Below, piece by piece: positions 1 through 8,370 of a stretch of DNA of 64,000 nucleotides (its first letter is position 1; each line of letters opens with the position of its first letter). This DNA is from Paenibacillus tyrphae (GTDB lineage: Bacteria > Bacillota > Bacilli > Paenibacillales > NBRC-103111): assembly GCF_000722545.1 (NCBI RefSeq), contig NZ_JNVM01000038.1, positions 1-64,000 of the forward strand. The letters are read 5' to 3'. The notes under the pieces are model-generated. The model saw nothing but the letters and a program-made list of their open reading frames with translations, did not search any database and was not told the DNA's origin. The translations under genes were made by a program, and so were the position numbers.

Positions 1-80
1 TACCGCTCAAACATTCGACGACTCTTTTCGTGCTTTAGACGCTGTTCTACTTCCTGTAATGCTTCCGTGTTGGATTCCAT
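1..80 (-). CDS. N-terminal fragment, possible IS630-type transposase
   Basis: A minus-strand reading frame begins at ATG (80..78) and runs off the left edge of the window. It encodes about 26 residues ending in KSRRMFERY. That ending resembles the lead-in to the helix-turn-helix of IS630-type transposases, but this is recalled from family patterns and the piece is very short. A weak purine-rich stretch (GGTGAAAG) precedes the ATG. The rest of the gene lies outside the window, so it cannot be said whether the element is intact. Confidence 0.35.
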   Translation of the reverse strand, partial: MESNTEALQEVEQRLKHEKSRRMFER

Positions 81-217
81 GGTACTTTCACCGCCCGAAT
101 AGTGATTCTTACTTATTCGACGTCAAAGACATTGAAATCCTTTCCATAAACAACAGGAGTCTTTAGTTCAACTTATATAGATGAACACATCGGCTCAAAT
201 GTTCAATTGCTAGAATT

Positions 218-742
218 TTAAGACTTCACTGTATAATGCAGTTGAACCATTTGTCCGTAACGTTTGGTCCCGGCCAGGGAAAGCTTCAATTCAGGATTGT
301 CTTTTTTGAACAGCGGAATCCCTTTTCCTAAAATCGTAGGCATCATTGTAATGATAAACTCATCAACGAGGTTGCTCTTCAAGAGTACGTCGAGAATTTC
401 CGCTCCACCGACGATCCAAATTTTGGAGCCATCCTGCTCTTTCAGCTTCTCAATGAACACCGGTACATCTCCGGTGACAAAGGTCACATGTTGATTTGGC
501 TGCCGCTCGGAACGTGAGAACACATAGCACTTCTTATCTGGATAGGGAAATTGATCAGCTAGTTCAAAGGTATGTTCGTATGTTTTATTCCCCATTAATA
601 CGGTATCTATCGTCTCATAAAATTCGCTATAGCCGTTGTCTCCCTCTCCTTCTGCATCATCGAGCCAATCGATCTCTCCATTTTCTCGCGCAATATACCC
701 GTCTAAACTTGTTGCAATATACAATACCAGTGGTCGTTTCAT
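218..742 (-). CDS. Dihydrofolate reductase family protein (RibD C-terminal fold)
   Basis: The 174-residue protein has the short DHFR/RibD-C fold typical of the YyaP/YwjB group. Seen directly: N-terminal SLDGYIA near residue 12, a GNKTYE motif near residue 50 (the NADPH loop position), and IWIVGGAEILD near residue 108, which matches the conserved GG cofactor motif. These proteins are presumed NADPH-dependent reductases of unknown physiological substrate and should not be assumed to make tetrahydrofolate. It stands alone on its strand, with a good Shine-Dalgarno (AAAGGAGAT) before ATG. A 29-bp inverted repeat (804..832) lies in its promoter region, so a repressor may control it. Confidence 0.85.
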   Translation of the reverse strand: MKRPLVLYIATSLDGYIARENGEIDWLDDAEGEGDNGYSEFYETIDTVLMGNKTYEHTFELADQFPYPDKKCYVFSRSERQPNQHVTFVTGDVPVFIEKLKEQDGSKIWIVGGAEILDVLLKSNLVDEFIITMMPTILGKGIPLFKKDNPELKLSLAGTKRYGQMVQLHYTVKS

Positions 743-803
743 TTACAATCTCCTTTCGCATGTTTGAATAAACACATCATTGCTGCTTAATCATCTTAAC
801 AAC

Positions 804-832
804 TTATATATGTCACCCTATGACATATATAA
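804..832. promoter_or_regulatory. Perfect 12-bp inverted repeat, candidate operator
   Basis: TTATATATGTCA, a 5-nt spacer, then TGACATATATAA: all twelve positions match. It lies about 60 bp upstream of the reductase gene at 218..742 and also upstream of the plus-strand genes. The spacing suits a dimeric repressor such as a MarR, TetR or HxlR protein. No regulator gene lies beside it, so the binding protein is unknown. It lacks a T-tract and is unlikely to be a terminator. Confidence 0.5.
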
Positions 833-1010
833 AAATTTAATTTTCGATGCTACACTTTGATCATGGCCTGTTTCCCCTCTCCAAATATTTTCTCACTATG
901 TCCAAAATTTATTGGTCGGATTTACCGAAAGACCGCAGAAACACGATACTTTGCCCGACTGTCACGTTCAACGCCTCTTCCCGAAGCGACTCCAGCAATA
1001 CCAATGAGGA

Positions 1011-1169
1011 GATGGTCGCGAGTATCGAATTTCTTGATCAGAAATTGGAAATAGTAATACAGGAAGAGGAAACGTTTAAATACGCCGCTTTTACAAATGA
1101 AGATGCGCTTGAACTGGGGTTAAAAATAATCGATTTGGCGAAGGAAGCCTATAAAAACGATAATGGAGG
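1011..1169 (+). pseudogene. N-terminal remnant of a UPF0303/heme-degrading-domain protein
   Basis: An open frame contains IQEEETFKYAAFTNEDALEL followed by GLKIIDLAKE. This matches the N-terminus of the UPF0303 (HbpS/GlcG-like, 'heme-degrading domain') family, whose members run about 155-165 residues. Here the similarity ends after about 50 residues, where the ribosome binding site and start of the next gene take over. The upstream part of the frame shows no family resemblance. The remnant looks like the 5' end of a gene cut away by a deletion joined to the aldo/keto reductase gene. Confidence 0.45.
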
Positions 1170-1178
1170 AAGTTTTCC

Positions 1179-2020
1179 ATGCCAAAAAATTTGCAAGATA
1201 CGACCACTTTGTACAATGGTGTGAAAATGCCTTGGTTTGGTTTGGGCGTTTTCAAAGTAGAGGAAGGCCCCGAACTTGAGAATGCGGTTAAAACTGCCAT
1301 CAAACATGGATATCGCAGCATTGACACGGCTGCCATTTATGGAAATGAGGAAGGAGTCGGACGAGGCATCCTAGCGGGGCTCAAAGAGGCTGGGATTTCG
1401 AGAGGCGAGCTTTTTGTAACATCAAAAGTATGGAATGCCGATTTAGGGTACGAAGCCTCTTTGGCGGCATATGAAACGAGCTTGAGAAAATTGAATTTGG
1501 ATTATCTCGATCTATACCTTATTCACTGGCCGGTTAAAGGCAAGTATAAAGAAGCGTGGAGAGCCCTGGAGACAATTTATAAAGAAGGCCGTGTAAAAGC
1601 GATCGGGGTCAGCAATTTCCAAGTTCATCATATTGAAGATTTGATGAAGGACGCAGAAATAAAACCCATGGTCAACCAGGTTGAATACCATCCTCGTCTC
1701 ACGCAAAAGGAAGTGCATGATTATTGCAAACAACAAGGAATTCAACTGGAAGCTTGTCTCCATTAATGCAAGGACAGTTATTGGATCATCCGGTCATCAA
1801 AGAAATTGCAGATCGACACCGTAAATCGATTGCCCAAATCATTCTCCGCTGGGACTTGCAGAACGGTGTCGTGACAATTCCAAAATCGACAAAAGAACAT
1901 CGAATCGTAGAAAACGCATCCGTATTTGATTTTGAACTGACCAATGTTGATATGGAACGTATCAATAGTCTGAATCAAAATCTTCGCGTCGGTCCGGATC
2001 CGGATAACTTTGATTTTTAA
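1179..2020 (+). pseudogene. Aldo/keto reductase, broken by a one-base deletion
   Basis: Residues from MPKNLQDTTTLYNGVKMPWF onward are a classic AKR5-type reductase (YtbE/YvgN group): GYRSIDTAAIYGNE carries the catalytic Asp and Tyr, DLYLIHWP the active-site His, and GVSNF the cofactor loop. The first frame stops after QLEACLH (1766). A second frame continues with SPLMQGQLLDHPVIKEIADR and runs through the AKR C-terminus to 2020. Family members read QLEAWSPLMQG here, so one G is missing after position 1756 (TGTCT for TGGTCT). Restoring it gives one protein of about 280 residues, the normal length. It is either a recent inactivation or a sequencing error. Ribosome binding site GGAGG precedes ATG 1179. 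Confidence 0.85.
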
Positions 2021-2072
2021 GATAAATTAACTTAGGTTATTTACCCATTTTACAATTCTTGGAGGAATGCGT

Positions 2073-2867
2073 GTGCAACTTCATTTGCAAGGAAAAACAG
2101 CACTTGTTACGGGGTCTACGGCAGGAATCGGAAAAGCGATCGCCGCATCATTAGCGGCGGAAGGCGCCAACGTACTTATTAATGGGCGCCGTGAAGAAAA
2201 AGTGATTAACACCATCCGGGAAATTCGAGACCGGCATGCCGGCGGTAAACTCGAATCCGTAGTCGCGGATCTAGGAACAGAGCAAGGATGTCAACAGGTG
2301 ATTGAGAAATACGCTGACATTGATATTTTGATTAACAACCTCGGCATATTCGAGGCTGCCGAATATTTCGATATTCCGGATGAAGATTGGTTTAGATTCT
2401 TCGAGGTCAACATTATGAGTGGGGTTAGGCTCTCCCGCCACTACCTGAGCCGAATGATTCAGAAAAAAGAAGGTCGAGTCATCTTTATTGCCAGCGAGGC
2501 GGCCATCATGCCTTCGCAAGAAATGGCTCATTATAGTGCAACCAAGACAATGCAGCTCTCGATTTCTCGGAGCTTAGCCGAGCTGGCCAAAGGAACGAAT
2601 GTAACGGTCAATACCGTTATGCCTGGTTCCACTTTAACTGAAGGAGTGGAGGCCTGGCTAAATACTCTCTATCCCAATGAAAAAATGACAGTAGAAGAAG
2701 CTGAGAAACGATTTATAAGAGAGAATCGGCCAACATCCATCATTCAAAGGCTTATTCGGCCAGAAGAAATAGCCAATCTTGTTACCTTCTTAAGCAGCCC
2801 TCTTTCCTCGGCCATTAACGGTACCGCTTTGCGGATTGACGGAGGACTAGTACGCAGCGTGTTTTAA
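2073..2867 (+). CDS. SDR family oxidoreductase
   Basis: A classical short-chain dehydrogenase/reductase of about 264 residues. TGSTAGIGKA near the N-terminus is the Rossmann glycine motif; NNLG replaces the usual NNAG; the catalytic Ser lies in IASEAA and the catalytic Tyr and Lys in YSATK; the C-terminus INGTALRIDGG matches the family. The substrate cannot be read from the sequence. An ATG at 2067 touches the Shine-Dalgarno GGAGGA directly, so GTG at 2073, seven bases downstream, is the better start. It follows the broken aldo/keto reductase by about 50 bp and may share its transcript. The hairpin at 2931..2970 closes the unit. Confidence 0.88.
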   Translation: MQLHLQGKTALVTGSTAGIGKAIAASLAAEGANVLINGRREEKVINTIREIRDRHAGGKLESVVADLGTEQGCQQVIEKYADIDILINNLGIFEAAEYFDIPDEDWFRFFEVNIMSGVRLSRHYLSRMIQKKEGRVIFIASEAAIMPSQEMAHYSATKTMQLSISRSLAELAKGTNVTVNTVMPGSTLTEGVEAWLNTLYPNEKMTVEEAEKRFIRENRPTSIIQRLIRPEEIANLVTFLSSPLSSAINGTALRIDGGLVRSVF

Positions 2868-2930
2868 GATTCGCTTTTAAAAATGAATTGAGGAATTTTG
2901 CAAGATTTACACCGATTCCGCGTCCCTTGA

Positions 2931-2970
2931 AATAAAGATGGAAGCCGAAAATTGGGCTCCCATCTTTATT
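2931..2970. terminator. Bidirectional hairpin between convergent genes
   Basis: Arms 2931-2946 and 2955-2970 match at 15 of 16 positions around an 8-nt loop, with A-rich and T-rich edges. It lies between the SDR gene (plus) and the ROK regulator (minus), where a shared terminator is expected. The T-tract on the plus side is short. Confidence 0.65.
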
Positions 2971-3106
2971 TATTGCAGATTTTTCTCCGCAGGAATCACT
3001 AGACCCGCCACAAGCTCCATCAGTTGCTCGATCTGCCTGCACATCATGGCATACTGCCCACGTTGTCGGCCCTCCTATCCTAGCGAATCATTGTTGACGA
3101 ATGCCA

Positions 3107-4225
3107 TTATTCGATCGTCATCACTTTGAACATTTGATGCAGGCCTAAAGTCGCCGCTCCAATGGCGGCGCCGTAGTCTTTCCATTCCGAGGCGGCAATC
3201 GGCGTCGTTCTGCCTTCATATCCATGCATAAGGCTGATAAGTCTCTCGAAGAACGCTTTGTTTTCCGTCACCCATCCGCTCAGGATCAGCTGTTCGGGAT
3301 TTATCAAATGCAAGATGAACGCGCAGCACTTGGCGATTTTGTGCAGCGCCGCGTCCATTTCGCCGGCAAACGGCTCAATGCCGTCCAACCCGAGCGAGAT
3401 GAACGTTTGCAGCGTCTCTTCCGGGACACCCGCCTTGAACGTCTCGGGATAAGCAGCTTTAAGACGACCCGCAATCCGGTCTGTACCGAATTCGCTTAAC
3501 TCCCTGATCATACCCGCGCGGCCCGTGCTGCCCCGGAAAATTTGGTTGTTCAGGACGAGGCCGGCGCCGATTCCGTAGTCGATCAGCACGTAGACGATCG
3601 TTTCGTGGCCTTTGGCCGCGCCGCTGAATCGTTCCGCAAAGCCAGCCGCGTCCAGATCGTTGACCATGTGGATGGGTATTTGAAACGCATTGAACAAAAT
3701 CGATTTGAGCGGCATGTTTTCCACGAGCAGGAACGTCGAGGAGATCAGTTCCTGATCCGCGGATATGCGTCCTGGAATCGAAACGCCCATCCATTTAATA
3801 GACTCAAGCCCGATGCCGTGATTGTCGAGGAAAAACCGGATCATGCCGATCAGTTCGTCGCGGATCATGTCTTCCCCCGTCAGGTGCTTCAGCTTTTGCG
3901 AAGCGATGACTTTGCCCTTGAGGTTCAACAAGACGCATCTCGACGGCGAGTTCGACAAGTCGATGCCGAGCACGTAGCCGTTGTCCTCCCTAATGCTGAG
4001 CAGCGTCATTTTTCGGCCGACGCCGGAACCGGAACCGCTCGTCCCGGATTCGTACACGAGCCCTTCGCGAATCGCCTCGTCGATCAAGATCGATACCGTC
4101 GACGGGCTCAGTTTCGATTTTCTAGATAAATCGACCCGTGATATCGGACTATATTGATACAATAAATTCAAAAGCAGCGATTTGTTGATTTCCCGCATGG
4201 TTTGCTGGTTTCCGATTTTGCTCAT
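3107..4225 (-). CDS. ROK family transcriptional repressor (NagC/XylR type)
   Basis: The 372-residue protein starts at MSKIGNQQTMREINKSLLLN after AGGAG; an ATG further upstream has no ribosome binding site. Residues 15-75 form a winged helix-turn-helix (SRVDLSRKSKLSPSTVSILI). A ROK sugar-sensing domain follows, with GIDLSNSPSR in place of the kinase DxGGT loop, as usual in ROK repressors. The cysteine-rich zinc motif CxCGxxGC found in many ROK proteins is not visible: the corresponding stretch reads GSTGRAGMIRELSEFG. Repressors of this type release DNA on binding a sugar or sugar phosphate. It lies at the end of the amino-sugar cluster and probably controls it. Confidence 0.85.
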   Translation of the reverse strand: MSKIGNQQTMREINKSLLLNLLYQYSPISRVDLSRKSKLSPSTVSILIDEAIREGLVYESGTSGSGSGVGRKMTLLSIREDNGYVLGIDLSNSPSRCVLLNLKGKVIASQKLKHLTGEDMIRDELIGMIRFFLDNHGIGLESIKWMGVSIPGRISADQELISSTFLLVENMPLKSILFNAFQIPIHMVNDLDAAGFAERFSGAAKGHETIVYVLIDYGIGAGLVLNNQIFRGSTGRAGMIRELSEFGTDRIAGRLKAAYPETFKAGVPEETLQTFISLGLDGIEPFAGEMDAALHKIAKCCAFILHLINPEQLILSGWVTENKAFFERLISLMHGYEGRTTPIAASEWKDYGAAIGAATLGLHQMFKVMTIE

Positions 4226-4290
4226 AGAGGCGCTCCTACGTTCAAGTTCAATAATAAGAACATTATACCATTTATTCGAAACGTTTGGGT

Positions 4291-4727
4291 TCATTCGCTT
4301 GCCGTCAGCGGCTTTGTGGCACTGCACGTCTCCGGCGTCAGCGCCTCAAAGCCGATTCGGCGGGCCTCAGCGTAGCCGTTATCAAGCAGTTTTCGGACGG
4401 ATACGTTCATTATGCGCGGATCGGTAATATACCTGAGCCCGTGTACAAACGCGAGCTTCGCAGCCTCGATCTGCTCGTGGTATGTTTCGACCGTATCTTT
4501 CGCGGCGAAATCGAACCCTTTCAAGATGTTGAGCGCGATGAACGCGACGAGACCTTGCCCGTTCCGCGGTATTTTCCCATACGTCGTATCCACGGTAGTT
4601 CACCTTGATGGGTTCGACCCATTCCGGCCGAAACGGCCGCCAGATCCGACCTGCGCAAATCCCCGCCGTGCTTGCGGAAATGCACTTCGATCCGATCGGC
4701 GAGCTCGCCCAGACAGGCTGCCGTCAT
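4291..4727 (-). pseudogene. Gamma-glutamyltransferase remnant
   Basis: Three successive frames read like one internal segment of a gamma-glutamyltransferase. First LGELADRIEVHFRKHGGDLR, then FRPEWVEPIKVNYRGYDVWE, then KIPRNGQGLVAFIALNILKG followed by a YHEQIEAAKLAF segment. The pieces are collinear, but at least two frameshifts (near 4630 and 4580) separate them. The N-terminal third and the catalytic small subunit, including its Thr nucleophile, are absent. It is a dead fragment wedged between the ROK repressor and a dehydrogenase gene of the sugar cluster. Confidence 0.75.
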
Positions 4728-4738
4728 TCAAACTTCAT

Positions 4739-5872
4739 TTACATACGATCCTTCGTTAAGGTAAGCCGGGATTCGGCGGCGACTTCCTCCGCCGTCACTT
4801 CGCGTCCCAGCCTGTCGGACATGTATATGCCTTCGCTGATGAGCATCGTCTGAAGCGCCAGCTCGGCCGTTGGCAGCAAGCCGACGCGGCCTTGCAGCGC
4901 GGCGATCCAGTGATGCTGGGAGGAGTCGTACGCGTCTTCGTTCGAATAAAGTCGGTGGCGGCGCTGGTCCGCAGCGTCCAAATCCAAGGTGCTGTCGAAG
5001 TCCAAATCGCCGATCGTACTATGAAAACTGAACGGCGTTCTGGGCTTCAGATCCGTGTACGCCGGCAGTTGAATTCCCCCTCGCGACCCGATGACGCTGC
5101 CGCCGGGAAAGCCGCCGAGATGCACGGACCACGCTTCCATGATGTCGAGCGTAAGGCCGCCTTCGAATTTGACGAACCCGAGCCCGAACTCTTCCACGTC
5201 GAACCTGCTTTCTTCCTTACGGGCAAGGTCCATCTCCATCTCTTGATACACTTTGCCGCTGATGCGTTCTACGCTCGGCAGCCCGAGCAAAAATAACATT
5301 TGCGCGATATGATAGACGCCCATGTCGAGCAGCGCGCCGCCGGACGCGTAGGCTTTCTGGGTGAAATACTTCGTACCGTAGCCGTCGACGAACGGCCTGC
5401 CCCGGCGGCGGAAGCCCGTCGACCTGGCATGGAATACGCGCCCTAGCTCGCCTTTGTCGATCATCGACTTGGCGATTTTTGTCTCCTTGCGATACAGCGT
5501 GCTAAGCTGAATATGCAGCATTTTTCCGCAAGCCGCCGCCGTTTCGACCATCGCCTTGCCGTCCGCGTACGTGCCCGCTATCGGCTTTTCGCAATAGACA
5601 TGTTTGCCCGCTTCAAGCGCCGCAGTCGTCACCGGCGCATGAAACGCATTATGCAGGCAGACGTCGACGGCTTCGATATCGTCTTGTTTCAGCATTTCTT
5701 TATAGTCGGTATACACGTGCGGTATGCCGTACATATCGGCAACGCGCTTCGCTTCCGCTTCGTTGACGTCGCAAACGGCGAGCACGTCCGTGCCTTCGAT
5801 CGGCGCATACCGGTCCAAGTGCATTTTACCGATTTGGCCGACGCCGATTATTCCGATTCCAACCCGTCTCAT
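4739..5872 (-). CDS. Gfo/Idh/MocA family oxidoreductase
   Basis: The chosen start MRRVGIGIIGVGQIGKMHLD follows GAGAGGGG; the open frame extends further upstream without family similarity. At 377 residues it has the usual length. GVGQIG near residue 10 is the NAD(P) Rossmann loop, and HVYCEKPIAG near residue 95 carries the EKP signature. GGALLDMGVYHIAQML near residue 190 matches the catalytic His region. Such enzymes oxidise or reduce sugars, inositols or their derivatives. It lies 32 bp downstream of a sugar isomerase gene, so the pair may convert the same substrate. This dehydrogenase appears intact, unlike the one at 8371..9433. Confidence 0.88.
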   Translation of the reverse strand: MRRVGIGIIGVGQIGKMHLDRYAPIEGTDVLAVCDVNEAEAKRVADMYGIPHVYTDYKEMLKQDDIEAVDVCLHNAFHAPVTTAALEAGKHVYCEKPIAGTYADGKAMVETAAACGKMLHIQLSTLYRKETKIAKSMIDKGELGRVFHARSTGFRRRGRPFVDGYGTKYFTQKAYASGGALLDMGVYHIAQMLFLLGLPSVERISGKVYQEMEMDLARKEESRFDVEEFGLGFVKFEGGLTLDIMEAWSVHLGGFPGGSVIGSRGGIQLPAYTDLKPRTPFSFHSTIGDLDFDSTLDLDAADQRRHRLYSNEDAYDSSQHHWIAALQGRVGLLPTAELALQTMLISEGIYMSDRLGREVTAEEVAAESRLTLTKDRM

Positions 5873-5904
5873 GCTGCTACCCCTCTCGGCTTTCAACCGC
5901 TTCG

Positions 5905-6687
5905 TTATTGTAAAAGACGTTTGACTGTCGACAGCGCCCATTCGATTTCCGCATACTGATTCCCTTTGGCGTTGTACTCGATCGCCCAATGTCCGTCGTA
6001 ACCGGCATCGATCAACGATCCGATCGACCCGGCTACCTTTCCGGCGTTGATCGACTTGTCGTCGATATGCGTATGCATCACCCATGGCGCGACGATGGCG
6101 TCTCCATTTTCAATGTCCGTTGTCCATCTTCCCATATGAAGCAAAATCCCGAAGTTCGGATGATCCACCGCTTCGGCGATCCGCTTCAGCAAGTGCGGGT
6201 TCAAAGCGGCTCCCATATGATTTTCCGGGCCGACGATGTAGCCCAATTGCGCCGCCCGATCGCAATAAGTCCGGTACGTGTTCACGATAAATTCGAACTC
6301 GGCTTCCGTAATGTCCTGTTTATTCCCCATGCAAAAATCAATGCGCACCGTCTTTGCTCCAAGCGTTTCCGACGCTTGCAAATGAAGCAGCGCGTTTTGG
6401 TTCAACCTATCCTGCAACGACGGATCGTCGTCGACCAGATGCGTGCCGTCGAGGCAAATGTTCGCGACGACGAGTTCCCGCTCATCAAGCGCTTCGCGTA
6501 TTTTCCGTATAACCCCTTCGTCCGGCAATACGGGAAACCCGTTTTCCTGCTTGCAAAAGAACCCGTTCCATAAATCTACGGCATTCAGGCGGTATCGATG
6601 TTTCGCCGTCTCCAAATAGCCGAAAACGTCCATTATGTCGGCAACCCTCGAGTTATGGAAAGAATAGCCGCCGATCGAAAGTTTCAT
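5905..6687 (-). CDS. Sugar phosphate isomerase/epimerase (xylose isomerase-like TIM barrel)
   Basis: The 260-residue protein belongs to the AP-endonuclease-2/xylose isomerase-like fold. Seen: MKLSIGGYSFHNSR at the N-terminus, VVANICLDGTHL near residue 75, VGPENHMG near residue 155 (metal-binding Glu and His), MHTHIDDK near residue 205 and GHWAIEYNAKGN near residue 230 with another metal-ligand Glu. The substrate is probably a keto-sugar or inosose, but this is an inference from the neighbouring Gfo/Idh dehydrogenase. It has its own ribosome binding site (AAAGGAGAG). About 170 bp separate it from the end of the nagB remnant upstream. Confidence 0.82.
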   Translation of the reverse strand: MKLSIGGYSFHNSRVADIMDVFGYLETAKHRYRLNAVDLWNGFFCKQENGFPVLPDEGVIRKIREALDERELVVANICLDGTHLVDDDPSLQDRLNQNALLHLQASETLGAKTVRIDFCMGNKQDITEAEFEFIVNTYRTYCDRAAQLGYIVGPENHMGAALNPHLLKRIAEAVDHPNFGILLHMGRWTTDIENGDAIVAPWVMHTHIDDKSINAGKVAGSIGSLIDAGYDGHWAIEYNAKGNQYAEIEWALSTVKRLLQ

Positions 6688-6855
6688 AGTCGTTTCTCTC
6701 CTTTTTGCGGCAAGCGCCGCTCCTTTATGAAGCTCAACAACACGGCCGGTCCGCCGAGAAACCCTTCCAGACTTATTCCGCTGCGGGTTTTGCTTCCCGT
6801 CGATCCGATTTGGAAACGATGCGTTTTCCGCTCCTCGCGTGGTCGTTTTCCTTCG

Positions 6856-7559
6856 TCAGTTCAATAATTGGGCCGCTTCCTCATCCAATAGGACCGTTAA
6901 CGCTGGGTGTAGCTGCAGCACAGAGGCGGGCACCGAAGGATAGCAGCGCCTAACGCACGATGGCCGCCTTGTCCGCCCCTCTGGCCAACAAAACGATTCT
7001 TCGTCTTGATGCCCATCGAGACGCCTAGACGCGGTACTTGCTCCAAGGAACCGAACATCGCCGCCCGGGCGGCGACCGTCTGCTCGCCGACGTCGACGAC
7101 CCGCGTAACGGAATGGAACGGTGCGCCGGGCTCGTTGAACGCGATATGCCCATTCGTCCCGATGCCGAGAATTTGCATATCGATGCCGCCCGCCTGACGG
7201 ATGCGCTCCTCATAATCGCTGCATACCCGATTCAGGTCCGGCGCGGTGCTGTCCATAAAATGAATGCGTCCGGCATCCGCATTGACGCGCGAAAACAATT
7301 GCGCTGTCATGCGGGCGGAGCAGCTCGCCGGATTGTCCAGAAAAGCGCCTGCATATTCGTCGAGTGTGAAAGCGGTTATTCGGGAGAAATCAAGCCCCTC
7401 CGACCGATGCATGGCGAGGAGCTCCCGGTATACGCCTTCGGTCGTGTGTCCCGTCGCAAACCCGAGCACGCTGTCCGTTTTCGCCCGGATTTGATTCGCG
7501 ATCTCTTCCGCGCATTTGCGGTTGAAATGCTGCGTATCGTTCGTTATGATGACGTTCAT
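6856..7559 (-). pseudogene. nagB: Glucosamine-6-phosphate deaminase, inactivated at the C-terminus
   Basis: The first 180 residues are good NagB: MNVIITNDTQHFNRKC, GFATGHTTEGVY (phosphate loop), ITAFTLDEYAG (catalytic Asp) and ILGIGTNGHIAFNEPG (active-site His and Glu). After GVSMGIKT the frame drifts. Family-like sequence resumes in another frame as RIVLLARGADKAAIVR, meets a TAG where CAG (Gln) is expected, and after a further shift ends as VPASVLQLHPALTVLLDEEA to a stop at 6856. At least three lesions therefore lie in the last 50 residues: a short deletion with frameshift, a nonsense codon and a second frameshift. NagB normally converts glucosamine-6-phosphate to fructose-6-phosphate and ammonia. 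Confidence 0.85.
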
Positions 7560-7563
7560 CGTT

Positions 7564-8355
7564 CTACCTCCATATCAAGCTTGCCGCACCGAGCAGCCCT
7601 ACGCGATTGGTGTCCAGCGTCGAGACGCCGAACGACCGTAGCGATCCGGAAGCAGCCGGCAAACTGCACTTAGCGACATGGCGGCGAAGCGCATCTATGA
7701 TTGTCGTTTCCTGCATAACGCCTCCTCCGAGCACGACGGCTTCCGGATTGATTAAATTAATGGCATTAACAATTGCTATGCCGAGCGCATTCACCGCTTG
7801 TTCCTTCACCTGAACCGCAAGGGGATCGCCCTCTCGCGCGGCTTCGAATATGTTGCCGGCATGCAGATCGTCCGCGCATCGGTGCAGCGTCGAATCGGGG
7901 AACGAGCCCAACGCCGCCCTCGCACGACGTATCATGCCGCCGCCTGAAGCGATTGGCTCCAGGCAGCCGCTCCGACCGCAAACGCAATCATCTCCCCGCG
8001 GATCGACGGTCATGTGACCGATTTCCCCGGCATAATTGGCCGCGCCGCGAATGAGGATCCCCCCGCTGACGATGCCGATCGCGATGCCCGTGCCGACGTT
8101 CATATAGAGAAAATCTTTGAAACGCTTGCCTACGCCGAACATCATCTCCGCGCCGGTCGCGGCGTGCACGTCGTTGTCGACGGCGACCGGCACGCCGTAT
8201 TTGTCCGCCAGCATGTCCGCCAATGGGACCGGCTCAGAGATCGGAACGTTCATCGCCTTCACCCATACGCCTCGCTCGCTGTCGGCTTGGCCGACGAAGC
8301 CGACTTCGATTTTCGTACCGCCGACGTCGACGCCTAGCGCAACCGGTTGATCCAT
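7564..8355 (-). CDS. ROK family sugar kinase with apparent internal deletion
   Basis: At 263 residues this is short for a ROK kinase (usually 290-320). The ATP loop GVDVGGTKIEVGF is followed almost at once by GVWVKAMNVPISEPVPLADM, which in the family lies far further on. About 50-70 residues of the N-terminal lobe appear to be missing in frame. The rest is orthodox: VAVDNDVHAA with the catalytic Asp, VGTGIAIGIV, and the zinc motif CVCGRSGCLEP. The neighbouring nagB suggests an amino-sugar substrate such as N-acetylglucosamine. The gene ends 4 bp before nagB. Activity is doubtful because the deleted block is part of the core fold. Confidence 0.75.
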   Translation of the reverse strand: MDQPVALGVDVGGTKIEVGFVGQADSERGVWVKAMNVPISEPVPLADMLADKYGVPVAVDNDVHAATGAEMMFGVGKRFKDFLYMNVGTGIAIGIVSGGILIRGAANYAGEIGHMTVDPRGDDCVCGRSGCLEPIASGGGMIRRARAALGSFPDSTLHRCADDLHAGNIFEAAREGDPLAVQVKEQAVNALGIAIVNAINLINPEAVVLGGGVMQETTIIDALRRHVAKCSLPAASGSLRSFGVSTLDTNRVGLLGAASLIWR

Positions 8356-8370
8356 CTCGACGCGCCTCCT

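Noticed and set aside
2938..3129. Possible 63-residue gene on the plus strand
   Set aside because: It starts inside a terminator hairpin, lacks a ribosome binding site and overlaps the ROK repressor gene.
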